Assembly: GCF_041260155.1 (NCBI RefSeq)
Contig: NC_091932.1
Span: 25,386,746 to 25,450,745 of the forward strand
Origin: Ptychodera flava
Taxonomy: Eukaryota; Hemichordata; Enteropneusta; Ptychoderidae
DNA: 64,000 nucleotides
Reading direction: 5' to 3'
Under the pieces are notes generated by a model. That model did no database searches. It was not told the DNA's origin and worked only from the letters and a program-made list of their open reading frames with translations. The position numbers and the translations under genes were made by a program. Positions 10,843 through 24,726 of this stretch are shown here, piece by piece (the stretch's first letter is position 1; each line of letters opens with the position of its first letter).

Positions 10843-13270
10843 CTGCGAAAAAAAAGGGAAAAGTGAAAGGTTTCAAATTTACATTTCACTGATCTCCCGC
10901 CTCGTCAAATGTACTTTTAGCTGAATTCTCAATATCGGCCTGTGATTGTAATTATAGGTGACTAGGTCTTCATTCCCCTCTCAACTTCGGCCTTCTCGTC
11001 TGTCTATTAACTCGTCCCTCTATCAGACAGTCAATAACTGTGTCAATCTATACTATCCACCCATCGTTCAAAGTGCGTGAGTCTTTCCTGAAAAGTCTTA
11101 CTTTCAATGAATTTATCTGTCACCATATTTACATCCTATGCTTCAGTTTTACTCCCAGATCACAAGACAGCAACACCATTGTGATCCTCGTATCGTCTAA
11201 AACGGCCAATCTCTTGAATCAAAATATTCCATCGTGTATTTCCAAAATGTAGGTCACACATAATATATGATATATTAACCAGATAACGTGGGTACCCGCT
11301 ATTGCAATTTGAGTGTAATGAAGTGTGGCTTAGCAGTAGCGTGTCAACGTTTATTTTGGAAACTCACACTCAATATTTTGCTTAATTTTGACACAGTTTC
11401 AATACCTTCACTCTCGAAGATTTTAACGACAAAACTTATCACGCCATTGTCCGATTAACGCTTATCTTTTCGGCCTGTGTTTATCATGTTCCCACCAAAT
11501 ATTGACATCTGCAGAGGCCAATTGTTTTAGTCGACTCGAAAGAAAACGGGGTGGTGTTTACCTAGCTGTAAAGTCACACTTCGACGACGTGAGTAGCATG
11601 TTTAAACGGCGCTACACGCTCTCCATTTTAATGGGTCAATGTGTTTGTGTAGCTATGGCATCGCTATTGTATGGAATAGCTTTAACAGTTTGTCAACAGC
11701 GCGTACTGTGTTCAATTGTCCCCTTTGAAAATTTCCCTAACGGTGAAATGAAAGAACTAGATAAAGGATATTTTGTCACTGATGCCGTACTTGAACATTG
11801 CACAGTTTAAGCAAAGTTTTTCTCGTTCGTTTGTTCGTTCATTTTTCTCAATTATAAATTGTAAACTCTTGAATTGTAAGTTTTGCACCTTCTTAAACCC
11901 TTCCAAACTTGGAAATCCTCCTTTTTAGCGTACTTGTTTCAAATATCATTGAACAGAAATCGTGTTTGCATTTATAATGTCATACCTCGCCCTGATCTTT
12001 GATGTACGGTTCTCCCGTCACGTGATAAAAAGGGCGGGGTCACTCAACTTTTGGCAATGAAGTTGAGACTGTTTCCTTCCCCAAGGTTTATAGCAAATAT
12101 GTCATAATCATATATATCACCATGGTCGGTCTGCTAACTTGATCGCTATACCAAACACTGCGTTGGTTTTACGTTTGGTACGCAGGCTATTAGCACTGAC
12201 TAACGGCCGGCTACTACCTCACATGGGTTTCAAAGGAAGGAAAATATTGAACCGAAGAGAGAAAAAAACATTCAGCTCTGAAAGAAAGTATTATACAGCA
12301 AGTTGTTTGGTTATTTGCAAACGTTTTCGCAGACTAGCTTTTCTTTCAGGTTCGCAGAGGTTCTGAAAAACAGGGAGAGTTCAAGATTTCAAACAGAGTG
12401 TAGCGCCAGGTGCCCGTTTTGGACTATTGCAAATTGAAAATCTTCACTACACTAGAGTGGCATTCTCAATATTGCCCTGTAGTATTTACGCACTGTAATG
12501 ATGGGTTGCTGTGTTTTTCCATCGGTCGTGGAAATTCATATCGATTGTATACGTTTTGTTTATTGCCGTTGGTATGTCGTCTGTGTGTACATTCCAGGTA
12601 GCAAAAACAAGAACGCAAACACCTGGAGGGGCTAGTCACAAACCAACTCATTATGCCTGCTTGTAGCTGGGTCCCGAGCCTAAAGGGGTTCCTATTCGAA
12701 TTTTAGGCAAAAGGACTGCTATAGAAATTATTACAAACCATTTTCACGGTAAATGGTGTAAGTATTCAAAGCATTCCTATGAGCTGTGAGGTCGTCTGTG
12801 CGACTTATTCAAATTATTGTACCCTGGCGGGAAACCCGATGGCGGCAAACTTTCTGTCGTTCAGTAGAATTGAAGAGATCTGCTTTATTCCAGTCGGTCC
12901 TTGCCAAATCAGACTCGTTAAACAACCGAAGGTCATCTGCCTCAATATTTGCATGTACTGTTTTCTGTCTAGTGTTAAAACTTTGTAAATTGTTTTTAAA
13001 ATCTCACCAGTGTTCCACGCTGTGAAGAATTATACCCGTCTGTGTGCAGCATGTGATTATTTCTGTCAAGTGAGTATGGCAATGGTATGGCCAAATAAAT
13101 CGCTTTGCATCTTGATTCCATGAAAAATCGGTGTGTGAATATGACTTATCAATAGAAGCGATTGCCCGTCGTTAATGTTAGTCGTCCAATCTTGTACTTT
13201 TCATCTTTCTTCTACAGCTGTTCATCCTTCAGGTATTATCATACACAAACATTAATTTTCTGATGCCGTT

Positions 13271-13271
<1 letters not shown>

Positions 13272-13351
<80 letters not shown>

Positions 13352-13368
13352 CTCTCTCTCTCTCCCTC
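13272..13368. repeat. C9 plus (CT)n microsatellite
   Basis: Nine cytosines run into about 85 bp of CT with two small interruptions. It lies inside intron 1 of gene 1. Confidence 0.97.
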
Positions 13369-14207
13369 ACGGATGTTTGCACAGTGGCCAACAATTGACA
13401 TGTTGCACATGTGACATTCCATAATGAATACTTAGTAATACGGTATTGAGATAGAGTTTATATGCCGTACAACTTTTCCTTTTGTTAACATGGGGTACAA
13501 CAGATAAGGAGAATTTTTGTTATTTTATGTGTATCTCGAAGTGTTATCGACGATACAGAAGTTGTTAGGGTGTGACAGATGTCTCCGTACAGACTTGGGC
13601 ATATCGTTTGATTTACGACGTGATAAAGTGGGCCCATTGTTGAATTTATTGTTGTAAATGATCTGTGTGAGGTCAGCAGTGTGCCGCGCTTTAATTCGCC
13701 TGATTGTGCGCAGTTTTGTAAACTGTGAGAGTGCGCTGTGCGCAGACATGAAAACTGTTAACATGCTATCTGCCATTAGTAGTTGACGAAAACAATATGA
13801 TATATGTACAAGGAAAGTACTACAATACGGTCTTTGTTGTCTGCGGAAGACCATTACGACGTTGAACGACAAAGTCATTGCCCAGAAACGAGCTGGTAAC
13901 GATGGCAACATCTCTATTGAATTTGAGAAAAAAAAGTGCGTGCTGAACCGTGTAACTGTCTAGCACATTTTCTTATAAGGGGTTACAATGAGGCAGAAGA
14001 AACACGGAGTAAAATCGTAAATGCTCGATGCGCGACCGACTAGCATCATGGGATATGTCTAATTAGTGAGGTAACTGTTCGAAATACGATGATCTTGCAT
14101 TTGCAAATAACGCGTCTTCAGACGAGATGTTTATATAAACCCTAAATTTGGTTCTACAAAGCGTTTAGGTAAATGTTCCCATCTCATCTTTTCATGAAAT
14201 GTAAGAC

Positions 14208-14579
<372 letters not shown>

Positions 14580-14948
14580 CCAGATGATGTCAACATCCCC
14601 GGTTATTTTTTACAGAGGCATAAGCTGTGTGTTTTGTTATAATTTGTTTTGGAAGATGTACGTATCTTCTCACAATATTATTGACATCGTTAGAATGGTT
14701 GATTAGCTAATATACATACAGGCCAAAGTGTTTTACAATTTACTTGTCGAACTACATATTAAGTGTCGTTTTGCTTTCTTAGGATACACTCTAATACTTA
14801 TACGTTCAAATATGACATCAGTCATATTGTTATGCATGAGACTAAAATGGGAAATCGCCATGGCAACGACATTGTCATAATGTCACGCATGGTGGAAGGT
14901 AATACCACGCAACAATTCCAAAATTGTACCCCTGTGGATTCATCCAGA

Positions 14949-14956
14949 TGACGTCA
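14949..14956. promoter_or_regulatory. CRE palindrome in intron 1 of gene 1
   Basis: A single perfect TGACGTCA site in intronic DNA. Confidence 0.25.
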
Positions 14957-17188
14957 AACGGTAGCGATTTTCAAAAAATGTGAAAGACACAATGGAACCA
15001 TCATACACATCAAGTATGCTGTATTATGTCTTTTATAATTAAGTACTGTGACTTTGACATTCTTCTGTTCCATACGAACGATGATTCTAATTAGTAAATT
15101 ACTTGCAAAGTACATTTTAATTTACTCTTCGCTTATCAGAAATATTGTTATGTGAACAGTTGGTTGTTTGAGTGAATTAAGGGGTTACCGTATTCTTACT
15201 GTACAATCGCTATCTAAACACACATAGTAAATATTAAGGTTATCCAGTCATTGAGATGAGCAAAGTCTTCTTGCAATGGGACTATAGTTGGTCTCTATAG
15301 CTTTGAATTTTCAAAATTTTTATGTGTATTTGTTTGTATCTTGGTCATTGTTATCCAACTAATTAATATCACGTTGTATTTAAAATGTCGGGTCAAATTA
15401 ATCGTCAACCGTTGATGACTCATCAACTTTGCAACAAATCATACTGAGACGATTTCTCAAGCATGTATTCAAAGTGAGCACGGTAAACGGTTACAAACAT
15501 CTCAAGTTCGTCGCTGCACCGGCAATTCACGGAGTAATTGTTTGTTAAAATATTTGCCTCGAAAGGTACACTGCCGAGGGGGCTGATCAGAATTGATCCA
15601 ACATGCAAATGTATTTGTCTTTCGAGAGTGGGGTACTTGTAGCCTGGTCAAAGGGATACTATTAATCATGGCTTCGTGGTTTAATGTGTCATAATTTTGT
15701 GCGCCATGTTTTGTGTACTGTAGGTATCATGTTTCGGTTGAAAAGCAGCTAATGGTACAGGCGTAGTGCATTCGCTTCTGTTTTGACAGAGGGTTACTAC
15801 CTTGTCGTTATGTTGCCATGGATAGACCCGCTATACATATATCTGTCTTGTAATGATTTGTAAACGCCCCTGCCGCCTAGAGGGTTCAGACGATAATAAA
15901 TCTTGCATTCGCGATTCAGACTGGGTTGTTTACGTCATAGGTGAGAGTTACTTCAACGTCAGCTCGTTTTGCAATATTCTCTTTCTTTGCAGAATTGGCG
16001 AATCGTGAAGCTCTCCCACGATAGATCTTTCTTGCGGCTGTTAATTCCCCCTTCAAATATAGTTTTGGAAACGAAACAAGGTAAGGAACGACAGAAAAAA
16101 CATCTTCTAGACCGCGTCCCCATTTTGTAGAACTCTAAGAGTTGGTCGACGCATAGACCCTCGTTTTTCTCGTGGGTCTATGGTCTACGAAAGGCGAAAA
16201 TAGAAATTCCCGCTCACTGTGACTTGCAGACCTCTGTGGTGACTTTTGGCCAGAAGGGTTGCCCCCTTTGATCCAAATCGCTGACCGAAGACAAAAGAAG
16301 GCCTAGTCTTTGTGTGCAATTAATTCAACACGTCTGATGACACTTAAACAGTCTATTCAATGCAATGAGAACGACTTAGTCACACAAAACCGGAATAACA
16401 GTAAATACTCGAGGCATTAATGATCCAGGTTTTTTTTATTTTCCTGTCTTTTTCAACGACTGGCGACTCTGTGATAACAACATTATGATATCGACTCCAC
16501 TGGACGTTCTATAAACACATATCAAAATTTTGCAATTTTCTGTAGCATAAAGTAGTTTTCATTTTGTATCGAGGCAGCATCATAAAGTTAAGGTAGCTAT
16601 TTGACTACAATGTCTATTTGACTATAATGTCTGTTACAGTTTCAAAAAAAATCGATAACACCTTTCATGAAAGCATAATCAAGATCGATAAATGTTTAGT
16701 TATCTATTACCTGAGCAGACAGGAGAATATTATCGTACACAGTGATACTTAAGGCAGAATACATGTAAGGGAACAGATAGTCGGACTCTCAAATTTTTAC
16801 AAATTTTTTCTGATCTACCACTTGTGGGGGTCGTTTTAAAGCCCTTGGAGTGAGAAAAGTTTTTCATCGTCATCGTTTTTCGAAAATTTTAATTTTCCCC
16901 ATAGATTTAACGCACGGATGGCGGCCATGTTGAATTTCATATTTCTGTAAATGTTGGGTAATTTGTTCCTCTACTGCCAAACTTTGCACGGTGACCGCCG
17001 ATTTTTATTCTCAAATTGGTAAGAGTATGGTTGAAAGTTTCATTGAGGAAAGTTTGAGCAAAATGTTAAGTCGTTCACTTTCGAGGCGCGTGGCACCTTT
17101 ATGATAAGTTGGGCGCATTTTCATTATTTTAATTAGGTACACGAATAGGGTCTGATTATTGATACTAAGAGGATGTTTTAAATGCCAG

Positions 17189-17511
17189 TTAAAGGGACAA
17201 AGTCGGCCATTTTTCATGAATTTTGTTTGATGGAAGATACCACTTATATTGTTTGATATGTTGAAAGATACTGAATGAATGGGTGACCATGCATATATTC
17301 GACCCCGATTTTAGACACGATACATGAATCCAAATTAATGGTCATGACCATTAATTCATTTTCGCGATGATTTCATTTAATTTGTCTAAAACCGGGGTGG
17401 AATATATGCATGGTCACCGATTTATTCAGTATCTTTCAACATGTCAAACAATATAAGTGGTATCTTCCATCAAACAAAATTCATGAAAAATGGCCGACTT
17501 TGTCCCTTTAA
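17189..17511. mobile_element. TTAA-flanked inverted-repeat element, 323 bp
   Basis: Both ends are TTAA followed by AGGGACAAAGTCGGCC, and the inverted arms stay nearly identical for about 130 bp. The centre contains AATGGTCATGACCATTAA. TTAA duplications are typical of piggyBac-like and Kolobok-like elements. It has no transposase frame. It sits in intron 1 of gene 1. Confidence 0.88.
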
Positions 17512-18528
17512 GCGCATGTCGTCCATTTTGTCGAGTGAAGTAACTTTTCTTTTCACATGTCGCCAAATAAACCAAAACGGTGATATTATTTCGTAATCCA
17601 CGCTGCTATTTAGATTCAGTCAATGTTTTATTCCTTTGTACTTCGTCATCTTAAATCTAATAACTAAACCAAGAAATGGATGAGGGAATGCACTCAACCG
17701 GAACTGGAGACAATTAGGGCTGTGGCGATACGTCAAATAGACGAATTGGTCAAGTTGCCGCGGAGGTCAAAGGTTGGACCCATGGCAACGCATTGAGTCT
17801 TATAACATGGCAATATTGTGACAGTAGGCGAATAAGTTAAATACTGCTCAGTGTCTAGTAGGCTAAATTGACTGCCAATGGATTGTTGGTATATCCATAT
17901 CTGATTTTGAAAATAAGATATCTAGAAAATAACATCCAACATGCAATAAAATATATCGAATAACTCCTACGTGCTGTGAAGACATGAGGCAGACGACTCT
18001 GAAGGCAAAACCGTGCCATACACTGAGGTGGTGTTTGCCTTCCCGGATATTGGAACTCACAGAAATAAACCCGCCTATATAGGCATGATGATGAAAAGCG
18101 GTACGATCAACGCGTCAAGCTAAACGGTATTTTGACCAGAGTTCAACCGATGAAAAGGTGTGACATGTCACTGAGAGTCGACGATATCGGTAAAAGACAT
18201 CGGACATATATTTCATGCCAGAATGTCTAGCTGCCATCTCAAATTTCACTTTGTCACACCGTAACTATTAATGTAGACGAAATCTTCGCGGGCTGGGGTT
18301 TCTTGAAGCTACTACGTATTTGACTTACGAGACTCACGGATATTTTTAACAACGAACCGTACAAAAACGGTCTTGCATGGAGGTTTTTTGTTTATATCAC
18401 TGACCTACCCGTGTAGTACGCATGAATTGAAATCACAGCGGGGTAGCCTATACTGGACCCCTTTCTATTTATATTGTTTCAGCACCACGAAAACAAAGCC
18501 TTTCACTGATTTTTTTGTCAATACCTAC

Positions 18529-18556
18529 CCGACGACTGACTCGATCCGCAGCCCAT
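18529..18556 (-). CDS. Exon 1 of gene 1, lipid-tagged EF-hand protein (N-terminal MGC tag)
   Basis: This minus-strand exon encodes MGCGSSQSS plus the first base of the next codon. It is followed by a consensus donor (G|GTAGGT), giving a phase-1 intron of 7,686 bp that joins exon 2 at 10842 and creates an Asp codon. Gly2 with Ser6 fits the N-myristoyltransferase consensus, and Cys3 is a typical palmitoylation site, so the exon looks like a membrane-anchoring tag. The start has A at -3 and G at +4. An in-frame upstream ATG at 18703 would give a longer N-terminus that buries the glycine. I prefer the inner start because the same MGC-plus-Ser6 design recurs at 27413 and 47732. The myristoylation and palmitoylation are inferred from motif. 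Exon 1 was linked to exon 2 by phase and paralogy, not by transcript. Confidence 0.72.
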
Positions 18557-19300
18557 AGTCCCGGCAACAGGTTGTTCACGAACAGCTGCCGTGGAGGAAA
18601 AAAAAATCACCCGTTCTTCATACACCGCAAATGTCGCCAGATGCGTGATGACAGCGTGAAGCAGCAACCCGTCTCCACTGTCTTGATATCGCGGTCTGTT
18701 CAAAGGAGACAGGCAGAGCCACGGAGAGCGCTGACCTAAACAAAGCCTCTAGGATGGTTACGATCAGTCCATTGTAGTCAGCGAACAAAGAACGGTAGCC
18801 ATTCGTCCCTTCGCCCTCTTCACTGGCTTGAGTCCACTATCTTTTGTCAACAGCCCCGATGAATGGCTCTGTATGCATGTGAAAGCGTCGTTCACATAAT
18901 GAGCCCTCCGCATCTCTGTGACACAACGACTCCTTGGATACAGGCGTGACCCCGAGAAGCGGGTGACGTCGGCCGCCCTGTCCACAGACACCGCTCTGTC
19001 TTACATTGTAAGCCACCCGCTACCGTCGATGACAACTTCCCGTCACGATGTATTTTTTCGAAGGTTTTGCATTACACAAGTTGCGTCGCACAGAGATTAC
19101 GGTGACGTTTTGTAGGGTTTCCGCTTTCCGCCTCCGTTGCCTTGACGACACTGGAAAACGAAAGGTCTCTTTGAGGGCGCACTGGTATTATCACGACGTC
19201 CACGACTCCATTTTGCATGATCATGTTTCTTGTTTTGAGCAAACAGTCAGTCATATAACCTGCCTATGAAATACGACTACACTTTACGTACAAATTTAAA
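18557..19300 (-). promoter_or_regulatory. Likely 5' flank and promoter of gene 1, CpG-rich
   Basis: Upstream of the gene 1 start (minus strand) the sequence is visibly richer in GC and CpG than its surroundings. It contains TGACGTCGG (about 18964) and TGACGTTT (about 19100) CRE-like half-matches. Several overlapping frames here on both strands show no domain. The promoter call is inferred from position and composition. Confidence 0.4.
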
Positions 19301-19549
19301 CGTATCATAATTATATCTGCTCAATGATTCAGATACCTGACAATGCTCCTAATGGACAATTATGGATGGTGGGAAACCCTAGGCCTCGCAACGATAGTAA
19401 TCATTAATTGAAAATTTCACCTAGAGATAGTATGATAGACGGAAAACGAATATTTGCAATTCCGACTACATATGGACTTCCATTCAATTAATTTCATAAA
19501 GACCTTAAACATTTTTGACGAAAATAACAGGACAGTAATACAATTAGCT

Positions 19550-19560
19550 TGATGATGATA

Positions 19561-19613
<53 letters not shown>
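19550..19613. repeat. (GAT)n trinucleotide array
   Basis: About 20 GAT units. Confidence 0.97.
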
Positions 19614-19640
19614 ATGTTTGGTTTTCTTGTTTGCTGTTGT

Positions 19641-19661
19641 GTGTATATACATATGTATATA

Positions 19662-19704
<43 letters not shown>

Positions 19705-19722
19705 TATATATATAATATAGAT
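19641..19722. repeat. Imperfect (AT)n tract
   Basis: AT-rich run with ACATAT and TAATATA interruptions. Confidence 0.95.
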
Positions 19723-19793
19723 ATACCGTATATGTACGCATAAATAATATTTGCATACATACCTACAAATCTACACACACAGATACATACAAA

Positions 19794-19890
19794 CATACAT
19801 ACATACATACATACATACATACATACATACATACATACATACATACATACATACATACATACATACATACATACATACATACATACATAC
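19794..19890. repeat. (CATA)n array
   Basis: About 24 CATA units. Together with the GAT and AT tracts it forms a compound microsatellite cluster over 19550-19890. Confidence 0.98.
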
Positions 19891-21006
19891 TGAAATTTCT
19901 GTAGGGTGTTGATCAGAAGAACGTGAATATTTCAGCTTGAAAGAACTTTGAACATTTCAAATCATTAAAGGTAAATTTTTGTTGTTCTCGACCAGCTTCT
20001 TTGTATTTTCTAACAAAATAGAACTTGTCTGTTCCACTCTAAGTGTGGCTTGTGCTGATCATTTTTGTATAAAATTAAACGAAATCATATTCCTCGGTAT
20101 GCTGTAAAAATTAGCTGTTGATGTATAACCAATCAACATCAGAACAATTAGGCATGATAGAATAAATCTCAGTTTAATGACTTTTCAAACTCTAAGGGTA
20201 CTACAAGAAAATGGCTCTTGGATATTCAGTTTTGAATGTCACGAGGCAAGATGAAGAATTCGCTGGTACTATCCGGAAAATCTTTAGGGTAAGTAGTCTT
20301 TGCCGGTGAGGGCGGGCTACACAAGGAGTCGCCAAGTTGTAAAGAAGTCGGTCTACAACAGATGTTGACATTCACTTGGGGTAATCGGAACTTAGACGGA
20401 GTTACCTTGACCCGAAACTTGGCTCATGTCACCAGACAAGTACAAATTTTATGCACTGACCTTGTTGTTTATTGTTAATTTGAAACTGATATTTCGTTTT
20501 TCCCTAACATGATTCTTTAATTTGTCAAAAGTCTGCTACCCATGTTTCGTTATTAATACGAGATCACAAAACAAGACATCCTTTAAATATATCAAGAATG
20601 CACGTCAACATGAAACGGACATTATAAGAAAAAGTACAAAATCAACATGGAAAAATTAATGCACGTGAATGATATGTTTTGGGCAGCTTTATTACAAGCT
20701 TCTAGCTGATCAGGATATGAAAATAAACTTTAATCCCAAATAAATTCACAAACAGTAAAGGAAAAACATCACAATAGGACAAATTTTGCGAAATATGTGT
20801 TAACCTTGCAAGTTGGTCAAATACACATTTATTCCTGGGAAAAATAAAATCCAAAGAAAAGGAAATTCATAAGTTAATAAGAATGGTGTGGTAAACAACC
20901 GGAATTTTGTCGAAGATATATAGGTCACGGTGGAAAGCAACACTGAATTCTTGAATTTTCACAAGCAGCTTCAACAAAGGTCACTGTACAAAAGCCAGTA
21001 TAATAT
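19891..21006. other. Intergenic, nothing recognised
   Basis: AT-rich sequence without long frames or recognisable repeats. Confidence 0.5.
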
Positions 21007-21041
21007 CTGTCTATCTATCTATCTATCTATTTATCTCTCTG

Positions 21042-21080
<39 letters not shown>

Positions 21081-21081
21081 C

Positions 21082-21156
<75 letters not shown>

Positions 21157-21180
21157 CTCTATCTATCTATCTCTCTATCC

Positions 21181-21252
<72 letters not shown>

Positions 21253-21255
21253 GTG

Positions 21256-21296
<41 letters not shown>

Positions 21297-21301
21297 GTGT
21301 G

Positions 21302-21358
<57 letters not shown>

Positions 21359-21369
21359 GTGTGTGTGTA
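21007..21369. repeat. (CTAT)n array, about 360 bp
   Basis: CTAT units with CTCT, CCAT and CTGTGT interruptions, ending in a short GT run. It is the complement-type partner of the GATA array at 14.2 kb. Confidence 0.98.
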
Positions 21370-22111
21370 TTTGTGTACATCGCAGGTTAGGCGGGTACAA
21401 ATTAACGTACAACTGTCAGTTGATGTATGGCGGATCCTAATGTTTGTTCGTCCTAGTGTCAAGGGTTCAATGTCATTGAATCTACTATTAATATTGTCTA
21501 TGATGATGCCTTGAAATTATTCCACAGGAAATCATTCTGAACTGTTTCCCTATTTATTAATATTTAGTGGTTTACATCTGCCACTTCTCTCACCAACCTG
21601 AAACCATTAACAGTGAGTGCTCTCGGCTATTCAAGACTTTGTTTGTGGAAATTACAGTTTTGTGTCACTATGATATTCGTGCCTAGGCGTAACCCAACAT
21701 GCATCGCGGCCCACGCATGTAGTACAGTAGTCTATTAAAAGTAGCAGAAGTAATGAGGTACAGGTATGTGGTCGGAAAATTTAGCATGAAAAGCGCTATA
21801 GTGGAACCGGTTATTCTGTCTGTAGCGCCTCGAAACCCCCCTGGGGATTTTAAGAAAGAAAGCATTCCAACTGACATACCAAATGAAAGCTTACTCTATA
21901 CGTTGCAATCTGAGTTCAATTAATGACAATGGGTGTAATTAGGCGGAATGTATATTGACTTTAGTCATTGATGAAATTGTTTCAATTTGGGACCTATCTG
22001 CTAATCGACTCATTATCAAAAGTCAACAGGTCCTGCAATGTTTTGCTGCCCGGGGGCGGGGGCAAGCCTCTGGCCGCAAGGAAAGGAACCTTGAGGTAAG
22101 ATGTGAATCTG

Positions 22112-22290
22112 TGACGTCATAAGTAGAGTTATTTGGGAAAACCTGACGTAGTGTATCTAGGAGAAGCCGACCTTGGTGATATTGCATTTGATTTTTTTCA
22201 CAATGTGATTTCGTACATAATCTTGCGCAATATCCGTAAACACCAAACATATCAACAGATGTTGCGGTTCGGAGCGAGGCGTCTGACGTC
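22112..22290. promoter_or_regulatory. Two CRE palindromes in the intergenic region
   Basis: Perfect TGACGTCA sites lie at 22112-22119 and 22283-22290, between the divergent genes 1 and 2. No exon is recognised beside them. Confidence 0.3.
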
Positions 22291-22511
22291 AATGGCAAGG
22301 TTGAGAGGAAAAAGTAACGTCATGGCTGACCTCATACCTCGTATGAAAATGCTCGAGTGCAGGTGAATGAGCAGTGCACACGCCTTCATGGTATATGCTA
22401 ACGCTGCTGTCGCTTGAATTATGGAAGAACTGATCACGGTTAAACTTGCAACTATATCTTTCGCATCTCTAAAAACAACGCATTACACGAAAACACGTTT
22501 CGTCATCACCA

Positions 22512-22655
22512 CAATGAAAATTACACAAAATTTCCATTCTTTTTCAACTTTTGCGTTGCGTTGGTATGCTGATAAGATCGCCAATGAAAATTACACAAAA
22601 TTTCCATTCTTTTTCAACTTTTGCGTTGCGTTGGTATGCTGATAAGATCGCCAAT
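22512..22655 (+). repeat. Perfect 70-bp tandem duplication
   Basis: A 70-bp unit beginning CAATGAAAATTACACAAAAT occurs at 22512 and 22582, and the first few bases recur at the end. I see no mismatch between copies, so the duplication is recent or is an assembly or length polymorphism. Confidence 0.9.
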
Positions 22656-24269
22656 CTTCACGTATATCTTGTTCCGTGCGAGCAAATGTTCAGATACAGC
22701 GACGGATCACTGTCAATGGAACAAGACTTGAGGATAATAGGTATTTTTACATAATGAATGGAACCGTTCTAAAACGGCTCATGATCTTTTGACTTCTTTC
22801 GTTGTACACTGATCACTTTATACTCTAGTTCTATATGTAAACCACAGACAACAACAATTACAAGATCACGATTTATTAAATGTAACATGAATTCCTCGTG
22901 TCGTCGTCACAGTTACTCTATCGACCCATCAATATTGGTAGCATTACGACTTTGTGGCTACGGGTTGTGAATCGACTGAGTGAAACGTATTTCTTCGAAG
23001 CTGGAACTGCTTTAACCACTGTAGTTCTGTATCAATCTAATATTTCGTGCAAAGAGTCGGTGGCCTACAATGCAAATAAATAAATGCGATGTATAAACTT
23101 GTATGAATAAACAATAAATTGATGGGACTACGCACACGGTGTTAAGCGACCTAAGAAACGTGAGATGCCAACATTGTTTTCTCATACTATGCATAAAATG
23201 CCAGAAAAATCAGGGTCTTGACACTGTCTTCATTGAAAGAAACTCCACCTGCACCAATGTGAAAATACTGAAACGTTTTCTTCTACGAGGCCCTGACTAA
23301 ATGACGTGCAATGCTGAGAATGCCCATACACATTACTTATTGACCTATATTTCACTCGTCATAAAATGATGTCTGAAGTAACGACCCCCATAAATACATA
23401 CTAACTGAAGAAGAATGGCTGCCAGAATAGCACTGGTGTTTTCACATTCATCTCGAATTAACGTTCGCATTATGAGACAATTACATAAAATAAAGATCGC
23501 GTGACTGCATGTAAACAGGGTAGGTACAATTTCTCTGCTCGCTGTTGATGGGTGATCGACTCATTATCGGACCATCTTTCAAGTTATGAAGAATTTATGG
23601 AATAGGAATACACGGTGATTAAATAAATAAAAATGTGCTCTATAACTCGTGTGAGTATCGCGATATATGTTCTCCACTTATAGTTCATTATTTTGTCGGT
23701 TTCAATGTTTGACTTCCTTGGATTTACCTCCCCATCAGACTGTCCCTAAGACCCGGTTGTCTGCCGGTTTACTGAAAGCTTAGTTCAATCTTTGCTGTGT
23801 TTTGCAGAATTCTGGTTCCGTCGGTATTGCTTGTTCTACTCCAAAGATCACGTCGACAGATTGTATAAGAGTAACGCCCGATGACGGTCATTATTCACAA
23901 CTGAATCTTGTCCATGTTAGAAATCGGGGTTATGTTTTTTTGGTGGGAGTGGTTTTGTTTTGGTTTGGTTTTAAAAAATGACACGTCATAATTGTATACC
24001 AAGACCTGTGTGTACATAATTCCCGATACTTGGTATTTCTATATACTATGAGGGGAAGAGTAAGAAAGTGTATCGATGATCAAAAATAGTGAAAATATCA
24101 TCAGAAGTTTAACCGACTGACCTTTAATATGTCTTGTAAATGTAACTTTGTTTTGCTGTTTGTTTCATACCTTGGTCCCTTCGGGCATGCTTCCTGTCGT
24201 CCATCAGGAAAGAGCTTGTCAAGTGACCTGTCTATGCCAGCAGGTAAACATGTGTTCATTTCATCTGCT

Positions 24270-24272
<3 letters not shown>
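22656..24272. other. Intergenic, nothing recognised
   Basis: No domain-bearing frames; AT-rich. Confidence 0.5.
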
Positions 24273-24342
<70 letters not shown>

Positions 24343-24400
24343 GTATGTATGTATGTATGTATGTATGTATGTATGTATGTATGTATGTATGTATGTATGT
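24273..24400. repeat. Compound (CT)n-(GTAT)n microsatellite
   Basis: About 66 bp of CT switches directly to about 62 bp of GTAT. Confidence 0.98.
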
Positions 24401-24726
24401 GCTTATTCATTTATTCATTCATTTATTATTCAAAGGATCATTTAGAAGTAATGGCTTGCTTGTAATAAGATCTCTGCCATTGTACAGACGTCCATCATAC
24501 TCAGTTGGGCATCAGTGCATTAGAGCAGACATGTTAATATAACGCTATGATTGAAGCATAAATCACATTCAGTGAACGTGACATTTTTATGAAAAGAAAG
24601 CTAAACCGTGTTCCCAAGCGGTGTCCTGGTTATAATTAAACACATTAATTCTTGTGTAGTATAGAGAAAAACACCGTACTTAGATCTGAGTCGAAATCAA
24701 AAAATGCTATACCGTTACTTACATTC

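Noticed and set aside
10542..10892. Frames opposite to and overlapping the gene 1 EF-hand exon
   Set aside because: They are shadows of the GC-rich coding exon; only the minus-strand frame shows EF-hand loops.
11502..11810. 102-codon frame with a hydrophobic segment inside intron 1 of gene 1
   Set aside because: One possible membrane helix but no family signature. A chance frame of this length is expected in 64 kb.
12503..12545. Another ATG encoding MGCCVF that might be a fourth lipid-tag exon
   Set aside because: It lacks Ser at position 6 and no donor site follows at the expected place and phase.
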